Shown: positions 25,538 to 35,233, counted from the stretch's first letter. The stretch is 64,000 nt of DNA from Moorena sp. SIOASIH (GCF_010671925.1 NZ_JAAHIH010000004.1:124001-188000), one strand, 5' to 3'. The notes: generated from the sequence alone by a model not told the origin. A program made the numbers and translations.

Positions 25538-25730
25538 ACAGATCAATGCCATCTTGACACTCCCCGCGTCTAAAGACGCGGGGATTCTTCGCTCATAGAC
25601 TCGACTTGCTGAACCTGGCCGGAGCCAAGAACAGTAGAGGCCAAATCTCCCGAAGCGTTCGGATTAATAATCCAAGTTCCGACGTGCCCCGTCGTACTTG
25701 TGGCTCTATTACGGATGTTGATGGCGGCGT
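25538..25730 (-). ncRNA. Probable omega-RNA of TnpB element 2 (extent approximate)
   Basis: The right end has a nine-base hairpin CCCCGCGTC (25562-25570) / GACGCGGGG (25575-25583) and stops at 25554. The guide would be the flanking higA sequence, on the minus strand GATGGCATTGATCTGT. The 5' limit is a guess based on how such RNAs overlap the tnpB 3' end. Confidence 0.4.
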
Positions 25731-27003
25731 TATGGTCTCTATCAAGTTCACACCCACATTCACAGACATGAGTTCTTGTCGATAGGGACTTTTTAACTTC
25801 TTCGCCACAATCAGAGCAGTTTTGGCTGGTATAGGCAGGATTTACCGCAACGGTTATCCTGCTGAATTTGACCCCAAAATACTCCAACCACTTCCTAAAC
25901 TGATACCAACCAGCGTCATTAATAGACTTAGCAAGACAGTGATTTTTTACTAAATTCTTAACTCTTAAATTTTCGTAGGCGACCAGATCGTTAGATCGGA
26001 TTACGCAACGTGCAAGTCTCTTTGCATGTTCTTCACGCTGCCTACTTATTTTAAGATGCTGTCTACCTAATCTATTAATCGCTTTCCGACGATTGGATGA
26101 GCCTTTCTTTTTCCGAGAAACTCGGCGTTGATAAAACTTTAAACGTTTCTCCCCTTGTCTGTAAAATCGGGGGTTAGGTTCGGAATGACCGTTAGAATCT
26201 GTGTAGAACTCCTTAAGTCCTACGTCCAGTCCTATCATCTCGCCTGTGTGAGGTACTTCCTCGTTTACATTGACTGCAACGCAAAATTGCACGTAGTACC
26301 CATCAGCACGTTTGACTATCCTGACCCGGTTTATCTGCTTTTTGTCGAAGCGCCACAAGTCCCAGGTACCCTTAAGTTTGAGTTTTCCTATCCCTTTTTT
26401 GTCCGTGAACGTTATCGATTTTTTGTCAGGGGATAATTTCCATCCTGACTTCTTGTATTCGACACAGCGGGCACGTTTTTGGAATTTAGGAAAACCCTTC
26501 TTGCCTGGAACCTTTTTCTTGCAGTTATCGTAGAAACGAACAATCGATGACCATGCCCTCTCAGATGCAGCCTGACGGGCAGTAGAGTTCAGTTCATTGG
26601 CAAAAGGAAATTCTTTAGCCAGTATTTTGGAGTACCGGCTAAGGTCACTTTTCCCTGTTCCTTTATTGTCCAGCCACAAACGAATACAACTATTTCGGAT
26701 AAACTTAACCGTCCGAATGGCTTCGTCTATAGCTGAATATTGGGATTCCTTTCCTTTTGCCTTAAACTCTAAAATAATCACCGAGTCTCGACCTCCTCGA
26801 CCTTGACCTTCGGTCACGCTACGCGAACGGTCGCCCTAGGCGAACGATATACTTTTATATTAGCATTCCTGTATAAAAGTGTCAAGCAAAAGTCAAGGTT
26901 TTTTCACGGCGGCTAAAGACCGCTGCGTTCACCAAGTGTCGCCTACGGCGAGCCTTCATCCCCGCTCGCTTTGTGACGGGGCTTTCGGCTATCGAGGATT
27001 TTT
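25554..27003 (-). mobile_element. IS200/IS605-superfamily element with tnpB only (copy 2)
   Basis: 1,450 bp, limits set exactly because removing it restores an intact higA frame with no duplicated bases, as expected for this superfamily. On the minus strand the left end follows TTTAC and the right end TGTCAA is followed by GATGGC. No tnpA is present. The left part (26818-27003) carries GCTACGCGAACG palindromes and an end hairpin with GACGGGGCTTT. It is related to the element at 9780-11193 throughout. Confidence 0.92.
25570..26781 (-). CDS. tnpB: RNA-guided endonuclease TnpB (copy 2)
   Basis: 403 residues from GTG at 26781, the position matching the ATG of copy 1; an ATG at 26817 would add twelve residues of Gly/Arg-rich sequence not shared. 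RuvC residues are intact (IGLDVGLKEF, VAYENLRVKNLV, ELDRDHNAAINI) and so is the zinc ribbon (NCSDCGEEV, HVCECGC). It is clearly homologous to copy 1 along the whole length but with many substitutions, so the two insertions are not recent duplicates of one another. The C-terminus runs on through the end hairpin (EESPRL, stop in the stem), whereas copy 1 stops earlier. Confidence 0.92.
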   Translation of the reverse strand: MIILEFKAKGKESQYSAIDEAIRTVKFIRNSCIRLWLDNKGTGKSDLSRYSKILAKEFPFANELNSTARQAASERAWSSIVRFYDNCKKKVPGKKGFPKFQKRARCVEYKKSGWKLSPDKKSITFTDKKGIGKLKLKGTWDLWRFDKKQINRVRIVKRADGYYVQFCVAVNVNEEVPHTGEMIGLDVGLKEFYTDSNGHSEPNPRFYRQGEKRLKFYQRRVSRKKKGSSNRRKAINRLGRQHLKISRQREEHAKRLARCVIRSNDLVAYENLRVKNLVKNHCLAKSINDAGWYQFRKWLEYFGVKFSRITVAVNPAYTSQNCSDCGEEVKKSLSTRTHVCECGCELDRDHNAAINIRNRATSTTGHVGTWIINPNASGDLASTVLGSGQVQQVESMSEESPRL

Positions 27004-27195
27004 GTAAACGGCAAAAAAACCATTACTACCGATACAGCCCTGAGGCTATCCAGATACTTCGGTACTACTCCCCAATTTTGGTTGAACCTCCAACAACATT
27101 ATGAGCTTGAACTAGCCGAAGCAACCCTAGCTGATCAGATTTTGAAAACGATCAAACCCCTCGCTTCTATTGCGGCAAATGACCATGAAGGGTAA

Positions 27196-27696
27196 GCTAT
27201 CAGCTGTCAGTTATCAGCTGTCAGCTATCAGCTTACGGGCATCTTGGTGGAAGGGGCATCAGGTGTGGAATGGGCATCAGGTGTGGAACTGGCATCTTGC
27301 CAGTTTCAATATATTTTCGGGCTGGCAGGATGCCCACTCTACTCCTATTCATTCCTTAATTCAGCCCATCTTACGCAACTGCTGGTGGGCAAAAACCCTT
27401 TGGTGCTTGTAATAATTCTAGATTCTATAATTTTGCCCACCCTACGCACTCTGGTAAAAGTATCAGTATAAGTCTTAAAAAGTCCCCCTTATTAAGGGGG
27501 ATTTAGGGGGATCAGTAGACTTGTCAGGTGGGCAAAAACCCTTTGGTGCTTGTAACAATTCTAGATCATAGAATTTTGCCCACCCTACGCACTCTATTGC
27601 CTATTGCCTATTGCCTATTGCCTCTGATCTGTTCCCTGTTCCCTGTTCCCTGTTCCCTACTCCCTACTCCCTACTCCCTACTCCCTACTCCCTAAT
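27196..27696. repeat. Gap with GGTGGGCAAAA hairpins and heptamers
   Basis: No gene. AGCTATC/AGCTGTC units (27194-27234); two copies of an 18-bp GGCATCAGGTGTGGAA unit (27256-27291); two hairpin elements with GGTGGGCAAAA / TTTTGCCCACC arms (27383-27442, 27527-27587); a CCCCCTTATTAAGGGGG palindrome at 27484-27500; then (GCCTATT), (CCCTGTT) and (CCCTACT) heptamers from 27598 up to the helicase stop codon. Confidence 0.8.
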
Positions 27697-30600
27697 CATC
27701 AATCACCGCACTCCGATCAAGCAACACCAAATCCCGCAATTGTTCTGTATTCATTTCCGTCAACCAATCTTCCCCAGCATCCACAGTTTGTTCCGCTAAC
27801 TGTTTCTTACTTTCAATAATGTCATTAATCTTTTCTTCCACAGTGCCAGTACAGATAAACTTATGGACTTGAACATTGCGTTTTTGACCAATCCGAAAAA
27901 CCCGGTCAGTGGCTTGATTTTCCACCGCTGGATTCCACCAGCGGTCTACATGAAACACATGATTAGCTCTCGTTAAATTCAATCCAGTGCCACCGGCTTT
28001 CAGAGACAGAATAAATATCGATGGACCATCGGGGTCATTCTGGAACCGATCAATCATTTCCTCCCGTTGTTTCTTACGAGTTGCGCCATAGAGAAATAAA
28101 ACTTCCTTCCCAAATTTTTGCTCTAAATAGGGTTTCAGCAATTTCCCCCATTCCGAAAATTGGGTAAAAATTAAGCCACGGTCTCCCTCAGAAATCGCCT
28201 CTTCTAACATTTCTTCCAACCGTCGTAACTTACCCGACTGCTGGCTAGACATCAACGAATTATCTCCCGTTTTCCCCTTAGTCTTTTTCCCCTTACTCTC
28301 CAACAGAGCGGGATGATTACACAGTTGCTTGAGTCTCAACAACAAAGTCAAAATCATGCCCTTGCGCTTAATCCCCTCAGCCTCTTCAATTTGTGCTAAG
28401 GAATCATCCACCAACTGTTGATAAACCGTAGCTTGGGCTGCGGAAAGACCACAAAAAACATTCATTTCCTGCTTTTCTGGCAAATCTTGAATAATAGACT
28501 TATCGGTTTTGAGGCGACGGAGGATAAAGGGTTGCACTAGCGATCGCATGGTCTGCAAGGAATCCCGGTCGCCAAACTTCTCAATGGGTACAGCAAATCG
28601 ACGTTGAAAGAATTGGCGGTCGCCTAAATACCCAGGATTGAGAAAATCGATAATTGACCACAATTCCGACAATCGATTTTCCACGGGAGTACCGGTTAAG
28701 GCAATCCGAAAGCTAGTGGAAAGTTGCTTGACCGCTTGGGATTGCTTAGCGCTAGGATTCTTAATATTCTGAGCTTCATCCAGCACCACCCCCTGCCATT
28801 CCACCCCATCCAGGGTAGTCGCATCCCGATATACTAAGGAATAACTGGTAATGATCACCTGCTTAGTCTTAACTGCCTTAGCAAAGGCTTTCCCTTTGGA
28901 GCGTTTATCCCCGTGATGGACAATAGTTTTCAGGGATGGCGCAAATTTCCTTACTTCCCGTTCCCAGTTTCCTAGCACAGAAGTCGGACATACCACCAAG
29001 CAGGGTCCATTCAGCGTACCTTCTTCCTGAAGATGCAACAGAAACGCAATCAGTTGTGCCGTCTTACCAAGGCCCATATCATCCGCCAGACAAGCACCCA
29101 AACCCCAACGTTCCAGAAACGCCAGCCAGCCCATCCCTCTAGCTTGATAGGGTCGCAATTGCCCCTGAAAACTAGCAGGTTGAGGAATCGGCTCCAGGGA
29201 TTGATTCCCCTGTAAGTTAGTAATTAACTCTTGCAACGCTCCCGATGCTTCAAACTTGACCACTGGTAGTTTGGCCAAGGTATTATTATCACCAGTAGTG
29301 ATCCGCAAAGCATCCTCTACCGACAGAGTCATGTTATCTGTCGAACCCTTAAACATCTCTTGAGCTGCACGGACATCGGACGGTTGTAAAGCCATCCATT
29401 CCCCATCCACCTCCACTAGCGGTGATTTCAGTGCCATCAAGCGATTAAACTCCCGCTTCGAGATGGTTTTATCTCCAATCGCCAGTTGCCACTTAAACTT
29501 CAGTAAGCTTTGGAGTCCTAACCGTTGATTCTTCTTTTGTGGTGGCACTTCCGCCACAAGACTAATCCCCAAGCGTTTGGCTCCCGTGCCTGGTTTCAAT
29601 CCTGGGGGTAAGACAATACCCAAGCCATTCTCTTGCAACCGCCATGCACTAGCCCTAATGAACTCATACACATCTACTATGGTTAGCTCACAAAACTCAG
29701 GACGGGATTGGTGTAGGCTAGGTTCAATGGGAGGATAGAGTCGAGTCGCTAATCCTAACCCTTTGAGAAACGTTTCCTGAGGTTGTTCAATGGTTCGCTG
29801 GTTAATCTCCAATCGCTCTCCTGAGTGATTCCAAATCGTCTCAGCATCCACCACCAGGTCTGGGTCATCAACCGCTTGTAAGCCATAGGCCAAGCCCCAA
29901 CTCTCTTGGTCAGAGGTAGGAGGCTTCAGGATAAAACAAGTGCGAAACAGATTGTGGCTCAACCTCTTAGACGTCGGTGTCACTAAATTCTGTTGCACCG
30001 GAGTGTTCCAAGTCGAGAGTGCTGCCGCTAATCGACCAAAGGCTTGTGAATCTAGGGCTAGGGATTCTGAATTAGACGAAAAATTAGAAGAAAGCGATCG
30101 CAACCATTCCACCATCGGTGATTCTACTACTGGCACCGACTCACCCTTGACAAAATCCCGCACCTGTGTATTAACCACACTACTCAAGAATCCCAGTAGC
30201 AATTCCTGAGCCTTAACCAAATCGGTTGCAGGTTTAAGGTTGGGAGGTTGAAGGTTAGCAGGTTGAAGGTTGGTTGGTTGAAGGTTGGGGGGTTGAAGGT
30301 TGGGGGGTTGAAGGTTGGGGGGTTGAGGGGTCAAGTGTGGAGAATTAAGCTGTTGTGGATAAGCACAGCAAGCCGAGGGCATGAGCTTGATATACTTTTC
30401 TAGACGGACTTGATCGGTAGTACTATCAAGCAGAGGTTGCCAGCAAGCCCTTACCTTACCATCAGGCAATCGGTAAACTCCTGGTAAAAACTTACCCCGA
30501 TTCAGCAGATCCAAGCTCCACCGCATCACCTGAGACCAAAAACGCAACTCCCCTCCCAGGTAAGCATCTGAGCCTTCAAAAGAGCCAAGGGGTAAGGCTT

Positions 30601-31042
30601 GCAGGAATCTTACCGCTGCCATCGGTTCCAGACTTACCCCTTGGACTTGCCATGGTTGCAATTCCCACTGGGCAGCCTCTGCACTATCTTGTGAACTATC
30701 TAAAAACACTTTGCTAGACAGCACTGGATAAGCTGGTTCACCCTTGAATGATGCTTGAGTAGGTAGGAGAATAATTTGAGACTGCCAGCGATGGTGATGC
30801 TGTTGAGCGCCACGCTTACGACTACCTGAACGAGCCTTCTCAGACACCTCTAAAAATTGACCGATGGACAGACTATGAGAACCTAAAAAAGACGTCAATT
30901 CTTCCTCAGTCATCCCAAAGGGGTGAGATGACATCTCATTGGCAGTTGTTGATATCTGCGCCTTCGTGCGCCAAGTTTCTCCCCAAATAAATAGATGACC
31001 ACTAGTTTCCCTAGGTATCCAACTGCCATGTAACGTTGCCAT
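27692..31042 (-). CDS. SNF2/Swi2-family DEAD/DEAH-box helicase
   Basis: 1,116 residues. The helicase core is in the last ~480 residues: Walker A DDMGLGKTAQL (about 645-660), DEAQ box VVLDEAQNIKNP (~755), SALTGTPVEN-type motif III (IALTGTPVENRL), and motifs V/VI (SLKAGGTGLNL, DRVFRIGQ). The N-terminal half is the bacterial SNF2-associated region. Around residues 238-270 a pentapeptide repeat QPPNL occurs six to seven times, encoded by 15-bp DNA repeats at 30236-30330. HepA/RapA-like relatives act on RNA polymerase or DNA; the exact role here is unknown. The stop codon TAG overlaps the edge of a (GGGAGTA) array. Confidence 0.92.
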   Translation of the reverse strand: MATLHGSWIPRETSGHLFIWGETWRTKAQISTTANEMSSHPFGMTEEELTSFLGSHSLSIGQFLEVSEKARSGSRKRGAQQHHHRWQSQIILLPTQASFKGEPAYPVLSSKVFLDSSQDSAEAAQWELQPWQVQGVSLEPMAAVRFLQALPLGSFEGSDAYLGGELRFWSQVMRWSLDLLNRGKFLPGVYRLPDGKVRACWQPLLDSTTDQVRLEKYIKLMPSACCAYPQQLNSPHLTPQPPNLQPPNLQPPNLQPTNLQPANLQPPNLKPATDLVKAQELLLGFLSSVVNTQVRDFVKGESVPVVESPMVEWLRSLSSNFSSNSESLALDSQAFGRLAAALSTWNTPVQQNLVTPTSKRLSHNLFRTCFILKPPTSDQESWGLAYGLQAVDDPDLVVDAETIWNHSGERLEINQRTIEQPQETFLKGLGLATRLYPPIEPSLHQSRPEFCELTIVDVYEFIRASAWRLQENGLGIVLPPGLKPGTGAKRLGISLVAEVPPQKKNQRLGLQSLLKFKWQLAIGDKTISKREFNRLMALKSPLVEVDGEWMALQPSDVRAAQEMFKGSTDNMTLSVEDALRITTGDNNTLAKLPVVKFEASGALQELITNLQGNQSLEPIPQPASFQGQLRPYQARGMGWLAFLERWGLGACLADDMGLGKTAQLIAFLLHLQEEGTLNGPCLVVCPTSVLGNWEREVRKFAPSLKTIVHHGDKRSKGKAFAKAVKTKQVIITSYSLVYRDATTLDGVEWQGVVLDEAQNIKNPSAKQSQAVKQLSTSFRIALTGTPVENRLSELWSIIDFLNPGYLGDRQFFQRRFAVPIEKFGDRDSLQTMRSLVQPFILRRLKTDKSIIQDLPEKQEMNVFCGLSAAQATVYQQLVDDSLAQIEEAEGIKRKGMILTLLLRLKQLCNHPALLESKGKKTKGKTGDNSLMSSQQSGKLRRLEEMLEEAISEGDRGLIFTQFSEWGKLLKPYLEQKFGKEVLFLYGATRKKQREEMIDRFQNDPDGPSIFILSLKAGGTGLNLTRANHVFHVDRWWNPAVENQATDRVFRIGQKRNVQVHKFICTGTVEEKINDIIESKKQLAEQTVDAGEDWLTEMNTEQLRDLVLLDRSAVIDD

Positions 31043-31843
31043 AATAAATTTTGTGTCTTTTTATGTTATCTAGTCCAGGTTTTGTCGATCAAACTTGCTG
31101 AATTTCTCCCTTCGGATTAACAGCTATCGTATCTGATTAATAGATTTTATAACAAAGGGAGCAGGGAGTAGGGAGTAGGGAGTAGGGAGTAGGGAACAGC
31201 GGAACAGGGAACAGGGAACAGGGAGTAGGGAACAGGGAGTAGGGAGTAGGGAACAGAAATTATCACAATTAATTTAGGATTCCTATAGGTAATTGATGTG
31301 ATGGTAATTGAGGTAAGCAAAATTAAATTAGTTTAGCTGATCCGGCGATATTAGCCCCAGATAATTGACCCTTCGATTAAGATATCTTCGGTTATTAAAA
31401 AATTATATATAGACTATTATAATTAAGCAATATTTATAACATAAAACGGTTAAATAATTTGAGATAGTACTGAAAAAAATGGTTAATTTATAATTAAACT
31501 ATATGTCTATTAGTGATAGTATTCAGTAGGATTGAAAGTCTTAAAAACCGCTGATGTAACTCCACACTAAAATTGGTCAGTGTCAAAAACAAAGCAACCG
31601 TAAGCGCAAAGCAGTTAATCCCTTAGCCAAACACCATCAAAAAGTATAGCGTTTACTAGTCTAATCAGGTACATATAAATTTTTTCATTGCTCCGCGCTC
31701 CCTACTCCCTACTCCCTACTCCCTGTTCCCTACTCCCTACTCCCTACTCCCTACTCCCTACTTAACACCCCCCCCGAGTGATAAATGCTACGATTGCGAC
31801 AGAACGAGAACAGTGATCAAACAAAGAAGGAAAAAGTGCCGAA
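31043..31843. other. 800-bp gap with heptamers upstream of pnp
   Basis: GGGAGTA/GGGAACA heptamers at 31157-31256 and CCCTACT at 31700-31762; the middle (31380-31520) is very AT-rich without a recognisable gene or RNA. The pnp promoter and leader must lie in the last ~80 bp or cross the repeat; AAGAAGG precedes the start by about 14 bases. Confidence 0.6.
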
Positions 31844-33994
31844 ATGGTAGAGATAGACAAGTCAATATCCTTTGATGGACGGGATATTAGACTCAAAGTA
31901 GGTCTACTTGCCCCTCAATCTGGTGGTTCAGTAATGATACAGTCGGGGGATACAGCAGTTCTAGTGACAGCAACTCGTGCCCCTGGTCGAGAAGGGATCG
32001 ATTTTCTGCCCTTGGTAGTTGACTACGAAGAAAGACTCTACGCAGCAGGTCGGATTCCAGGTGGTTTCCTCAGGCGGGAAGGCCGTCCTCCAGAAAAAGT
32101 TATTTTAACTAGCCGTCTAATTGACCGTCCCTTGCGTCCGTTATTTCCCAGTTGGCTACGAGATGATATACAGATTGTAGCAACTACCCTGTCTATGGAT
32201 GAACAAGTACCGCCAGATGTTTTGGCAGTTACTGGTGCATCGATTGCTGTGTTGCAGGGCAGCATTCCCTTCTATGGACCAATGGCAGCTGTACGGGTAG
32301 GGTTACTCGGGGATGATTTTATGATTAATCCCACCTACAAAGAAATCGAAAACGGCGACTTGGACTTAGTCGTAGCTGGTTCCCCACAAGGGGTAATTAT
32401 GGTAGAAGCCGGTGCCAATCAATTACCCGAACAAGATATAATCGAGGCCATCGACTTCGGCTACGAAGCGGTACAAGACTTGATCAAAGCCCAGCAAGAC
32501 CTGCTTGAGGAGTTGGGAATTGAAATAGTGATTGGCGAAGCCCCAGCCGTAGACTCGAAACTAGAAGAATTTATCCGCGTCCGCGCCACTGACAAAATTA
32601 AAGCTGTCCTCTCCCAATTTGACCTGGACAAAAACGGTCGGGATGTTGCCTTGGATGAAGTTAAGGACAGTGCTGTCAAAGCAGAAATTTCTCAACTCAA
32701 AGAGGATGACCCAATCCGTGTAGCGGTTACTGAAGATAGCGCATTAGTCGATAAGCTGTTCAAAAGCCTCACCAAAAAACTGATGCGTACTCAGATTGTG
32801 GAAGAGGGAGTGCGCGTAGATGGTCGCAAGCTAGACCAAGTGCGTCCAGTGTCTTGTCAAACCAGTCTATTACCTCAGCGAGTTCATGGTAGCGCTTTGT
32901 TCAACCGAGGACTAACCCAAGTCCTATCTACTGTTACCTTGGGAACACCTGGAGATGCCCAAACTCTAGATGACCTTAACCCAGAAGATGAGAAGCGCTA
33001 TCTGCACCACTACAATTTCCCACCCTTTTCTGTAGGGGAAGTCAAGCCATTGCGATCGCCCGGACGGCGTGAAATTGGTCACGGAGCCTTAGCAGAACGA
33101 GCATTAGTCCCAGTGTTGCCCCCTCAACACGAATTTCCCTATGTGATCCGGGTAGTATCGGAAGTCCTCTCTTCCAATGGTTCCACCTCCATGGGCTCGG
33201 TTTGTGGTTCAACTCTGGCCTTGATGGATTCAGGTGTACCCATTACCAAACCCGTTAGTGGTGCAGCCATGGGTTTGATCAAAGAAGGAGAGGAAGTGCG
33301 CATTCTCACCGATATTCAAGGTATTGAAGACTTTTTGGGTGACATGGACTTCAAAGTCGCCGGTACCGATACTGGCATCACGGCTTTGCAAATGGACATG
33401 AAAATCACTGGTTTGTCCATGGATACCGTAGCCCAGGCCATTGAGCAAGCCAAACCGGCCAGACTGCATATCCTAGAAAAGATGCTGGCGGTGATTGACA
33501 CACCCTCCACAGACATGTCACCCTTTGCTCCTCGCCTCTTAACCATGAGGATTGATCCAGAGTTCATTGGTACCGTGATTGGTCCAGGGGGTAAGACAAT
33601 TAAAGGAATTACCGAGCAAACTGGGGCAAAAATCGATATTGAAGATGACGGTACAGTTACCGTATCTGCTATGGATGGGGACAGAGCCACAAAAGCTATC
33701 AATATCATCCAAGGCTTAACCCGCAAGCTGAATGAAGGGGATGTCTATGTTGGTCGTGTCACCCGGATTATTCCCATTGGTGCCTTTGTGGAAATACTTC
33801 CTGGCAAAGAAGGCATGATTCACATTTCCCAACTAGCTGACTATCGAGTTGGCAAAGTGGAAGATGAGTTAGCGGTAGGAGATGAGGTAGTTGTCAAAAT
33901 ACGAGAAATTGACAACAAGGGTCGTCTTAATTTAACCCGTTTGAACATTCATCCCGACGAAGCTGCCGCAGCACGGGAAGCAGCAGCATTATAG
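31844..33994 (+). CDS. pnp: Polyribonucleotide nucleotidyltransferase (PNPase)
   Basis: 716 residues, full length. Two RNase PH-like domains (about 1-140 and 310-545) flank an alpha-helical linker; the second holds the phosphorolytic site with SMGSVCGSTLALMDSG. A KH domain (FIGTVIGPGGKTIKGI, ~565-580) and an S1 domain (VGRVTRIIPIGAFVEI, ~635-690) bind RNA. It degrades RNA 3' to 5' with phosphate, and in cyanobacteria may also add heteropolymer tails. It stands alone; upstream lies a repeat-rich gap, downstream an element remnant. Confidence 0.97.
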   Translation: MVEIDKSISFDGRDIRLKVGLLAPQSGGSVMIQSGDTAVLVTATRAPGREGIDFLPLVVDYEERLYAAGRIPGGFLRREGRPPEKVILTSRLIDRPLRPLFPSWLRDDIQIVATTLSMDEQVPPDVLAVTGASIAVLQGSIPFYGPMAAVRVGLLGDDFMINPTYKEIENGDLDLVVAGSPQGVIMVEAGANQLPEQDIIEAIDFGYEAVQDLIKAQQDLLEELGIEIVIGEAPAVDSKLEEFIRVRATDKIKAVLSQFDLDKNGRDVALDEVKDSAVKAEISQLKEDDPIRVAVTEDSALVDKLFKSLTKKLMRTQIVEEGVRVDGRKLDQVRPVSCQTSLLPQRVHGSALFNRGLTQVLSTVTLGTPGDAQTLDDLNPEDEKRYLHHYNFPPFSVGEVKPLRSPGRREIGHGALAERALVPVLPPQHEFPYVIRVVSEVLSSNGSTSMGSVCGSTLALMDSGVPITKPVSGAAMGLIKEGEEVRILTDIQGIEDFLGDMDFKVAGTDTGITALQMDMKITGLSMDTVAQAIEQAKPARLHILEKMLAVIDTPSTDMSPFAPRLLTMRIDPEFIGTVIGPGGKTIKGITEQTGAKIDIEDDGTVTVSAMDGDRATKAINIIQGLTRKLNEGDVYVGRVTRIIPIGAFVEILPGKEGMIHISQLADYRVGKVEDELAVGDEVVVKIREIDNKGRLNLTRLNIHPDEAAAAREAAAL

Positions 33995-34179
33995 CGCTAC
34001 GCCCCATGGCATTGGCAAGAGGCAAGAGGCAAAAGTTAACAGCGACAGCTTTTGCTGCTTGTATCAATGTCAAACACCTGAATGCTTAGCTGAACCGCGA
34101 GAAGCCCCGCACTTTACCTTCATTGGGTAAGTGTCGGCATCAAGCCCGGGGTAAGAGTCGGAACGGAGCTTACCAATGT
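33995..34179. other. Gap with possible second right-end remnant
   Basis: After (AGAGGCA) short repeats, a stretch with GAAGCCCCGCACTTTACC (34101-34118) and GGGTAAGTGTCGG resembles the right-end sequence of the element that follows. It may be a second, truncated copy. No gene. Confidence 0.35.
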
Positions 34180-34401
34180 GATATACTAGGAATGGTAGGG
34201 AAGATAAATTAAGAGCTAACCGCCACCTACCAACTAAAAATAGAACTTTTTGTATTGTTCCGGCGCGGAGGGGCATCTCGTGTCGTTAGTAAAGCTTACT
34301 GAGTATCCGTTCGCGTAGCGTCGGGCAAAGCCCGATAGCGATGGCTGGAGTTGGTAAGAAGCCCGCGCTGTACCGTGAGGGCAGCGTCGGGAGTATGTCA
34401 C
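34180..34401 (+). mobile_element. Internally deleted IS200/IS605-like remnant (copy B)
   Basis: Left block GATAAATTAAGAGCTAACCG and right block GGTAAGAAGCCCGCGCTGTA, ending in GGGAGTATGTCAC at 34401, match copy A (14911-15161) in the opposite orientation. Between them only a CCGTTCGCGTAGCGTCGGGC palindrome block remains. No transposase frame. Limits approximate. Confidence 0.65.
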
Positions 34402-34490
34402 CAGCAAAAGTTAAACAATTCTGATATAGCCGCAAGTAAAAGCTTTAAACTAAATAATGCATTATGGTTTAGAGATGATTTAGTTAAGCT

Positions 34491-35216
34491 GTGCGCAAAA
34501 TTGTTATAGCTGGTAACTGGAAAATGTACAAAACTCAAGCGGAAACCGCTGAGTTTTTAAAGGGATTTTTGCCTGAGCTGGAGCAAACTCCCATAGAACG
34601 GGAGGTTGTTCTGTGTGCTCCCTTCACCGACTTAGGTGTGATGTCTGAGCATGTACAAAATACTCCTGTACAGATCGGGGCTCAGAATATCCACTGGGAA
34701 AATGCTGGAGCCTACACTGGTGAAATTGCTGGTGCAATGCTCAAGGAAATTGGTGTGCGCTATGTCATTGTTGGTCATAGTGAACGGCGTCAATACTTCG
34801 GCGAAACTGACGAAACCGTTAATAAACGCCTTCACGCTGCTCAGCGTCACAGTTTGATTCCAATTCTGTGTGTTGGGGAAACTAAAGCACAACGGGATGC
34901 TGGTCAAACAGAAGAAATTATTACCAAGCAGTTGGAAAAAGACCTAGTCAACGTTGACCAGCAAAATTTAGTGATTGCTTACGAACCGATCTGGGCAATT
35001 GGTACTGGAGACACTTGTGATGCATCAGAAGCGAATCGAATCATTGGATTGATTCGCTCCTTACTCAAGGAAGCTAATGTCCCAATTCAATATGGTGGCT
35101 CCGTCAAACCCAATAATATTGATGAAATTATGGCTCAATCAGAAATTGATGGAGTACTGGTGGGCGGAGGAAGCTTGGAACCTGCTAGCTTTGCCAGGAT
35201 TGTCAATTATCAGTAG
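34491..35216 (+). CDS. tpiA: Triosephosphate isomerase
   Basis: 241 residues, start GTG. Catalytic residues are seen: N9 and K11 in AGNWKMYK, H96 in VGHSERR, E165 in AYEPIWAIGTG, with the flexible loop following and the phosphate-binding GGSVKPNN and GVLVGGGSL near the C-terminus. It interconverts dihydroxyacetone phosphate and glyceraldehyde 3-phosphate in glycolysis and the Calvin cycle. The folP gene follows after 131 bp, on the same strand, with TTAATTG heptamers between them. Confidence 0.97.
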   Translation: MRKIVIAGNWKMYKTQAETAEFLKGFLPELEQTPIEREVVLCAPFTDLGVMSEHVQNTPVQIGAQNIHWENAGAYTGEIAGAMLKEIGVRYVIVGHSERRQYFGETDETVNKRLHAAQRHSLIPILCVGETKAQRDAGQTEEIITKQLEKDLVNVDQQNLVIAYEPIWAIGTGDTCDASEANRIIGLIRSLLKEANVPIQYGGSVKPNNIDEIMAQSEIDGVLVGGGSLEPASFARIVNYQ

Positions 35217-35233
35217 TTGTGATTAGTTATTGG

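Larger units (their letters stand above)
25425..27195 (+). pseudogene. higA: higA-type XRE antitoxin gene split by TnpB element 2
   Basis: The left part (25425-25553, 43 codons, MTTKLPPITPGDILLEEF to TQINAI) and the right part (27004-27195, 63 codons, VNGKKTITTDTALRLSRYF to ANDHEG) join in frame when 25554-27003 is removed. The rebuilt protein of 106 residues has the full HigA/VapI helix-turn-helix (ENQLAQDIHVPVTQINAI, then VNGKKTITTDTA) and the usual tail FGTTPQFWLNLQ. No HigB toxin gene is found on either side. The upstream gene ends 49 bp before. The antitoxin is therefore broken at present, unless the element is lost. Its DNA-binding half is cut between the recognition helix and the next helix. 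Confidence 0.9.
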
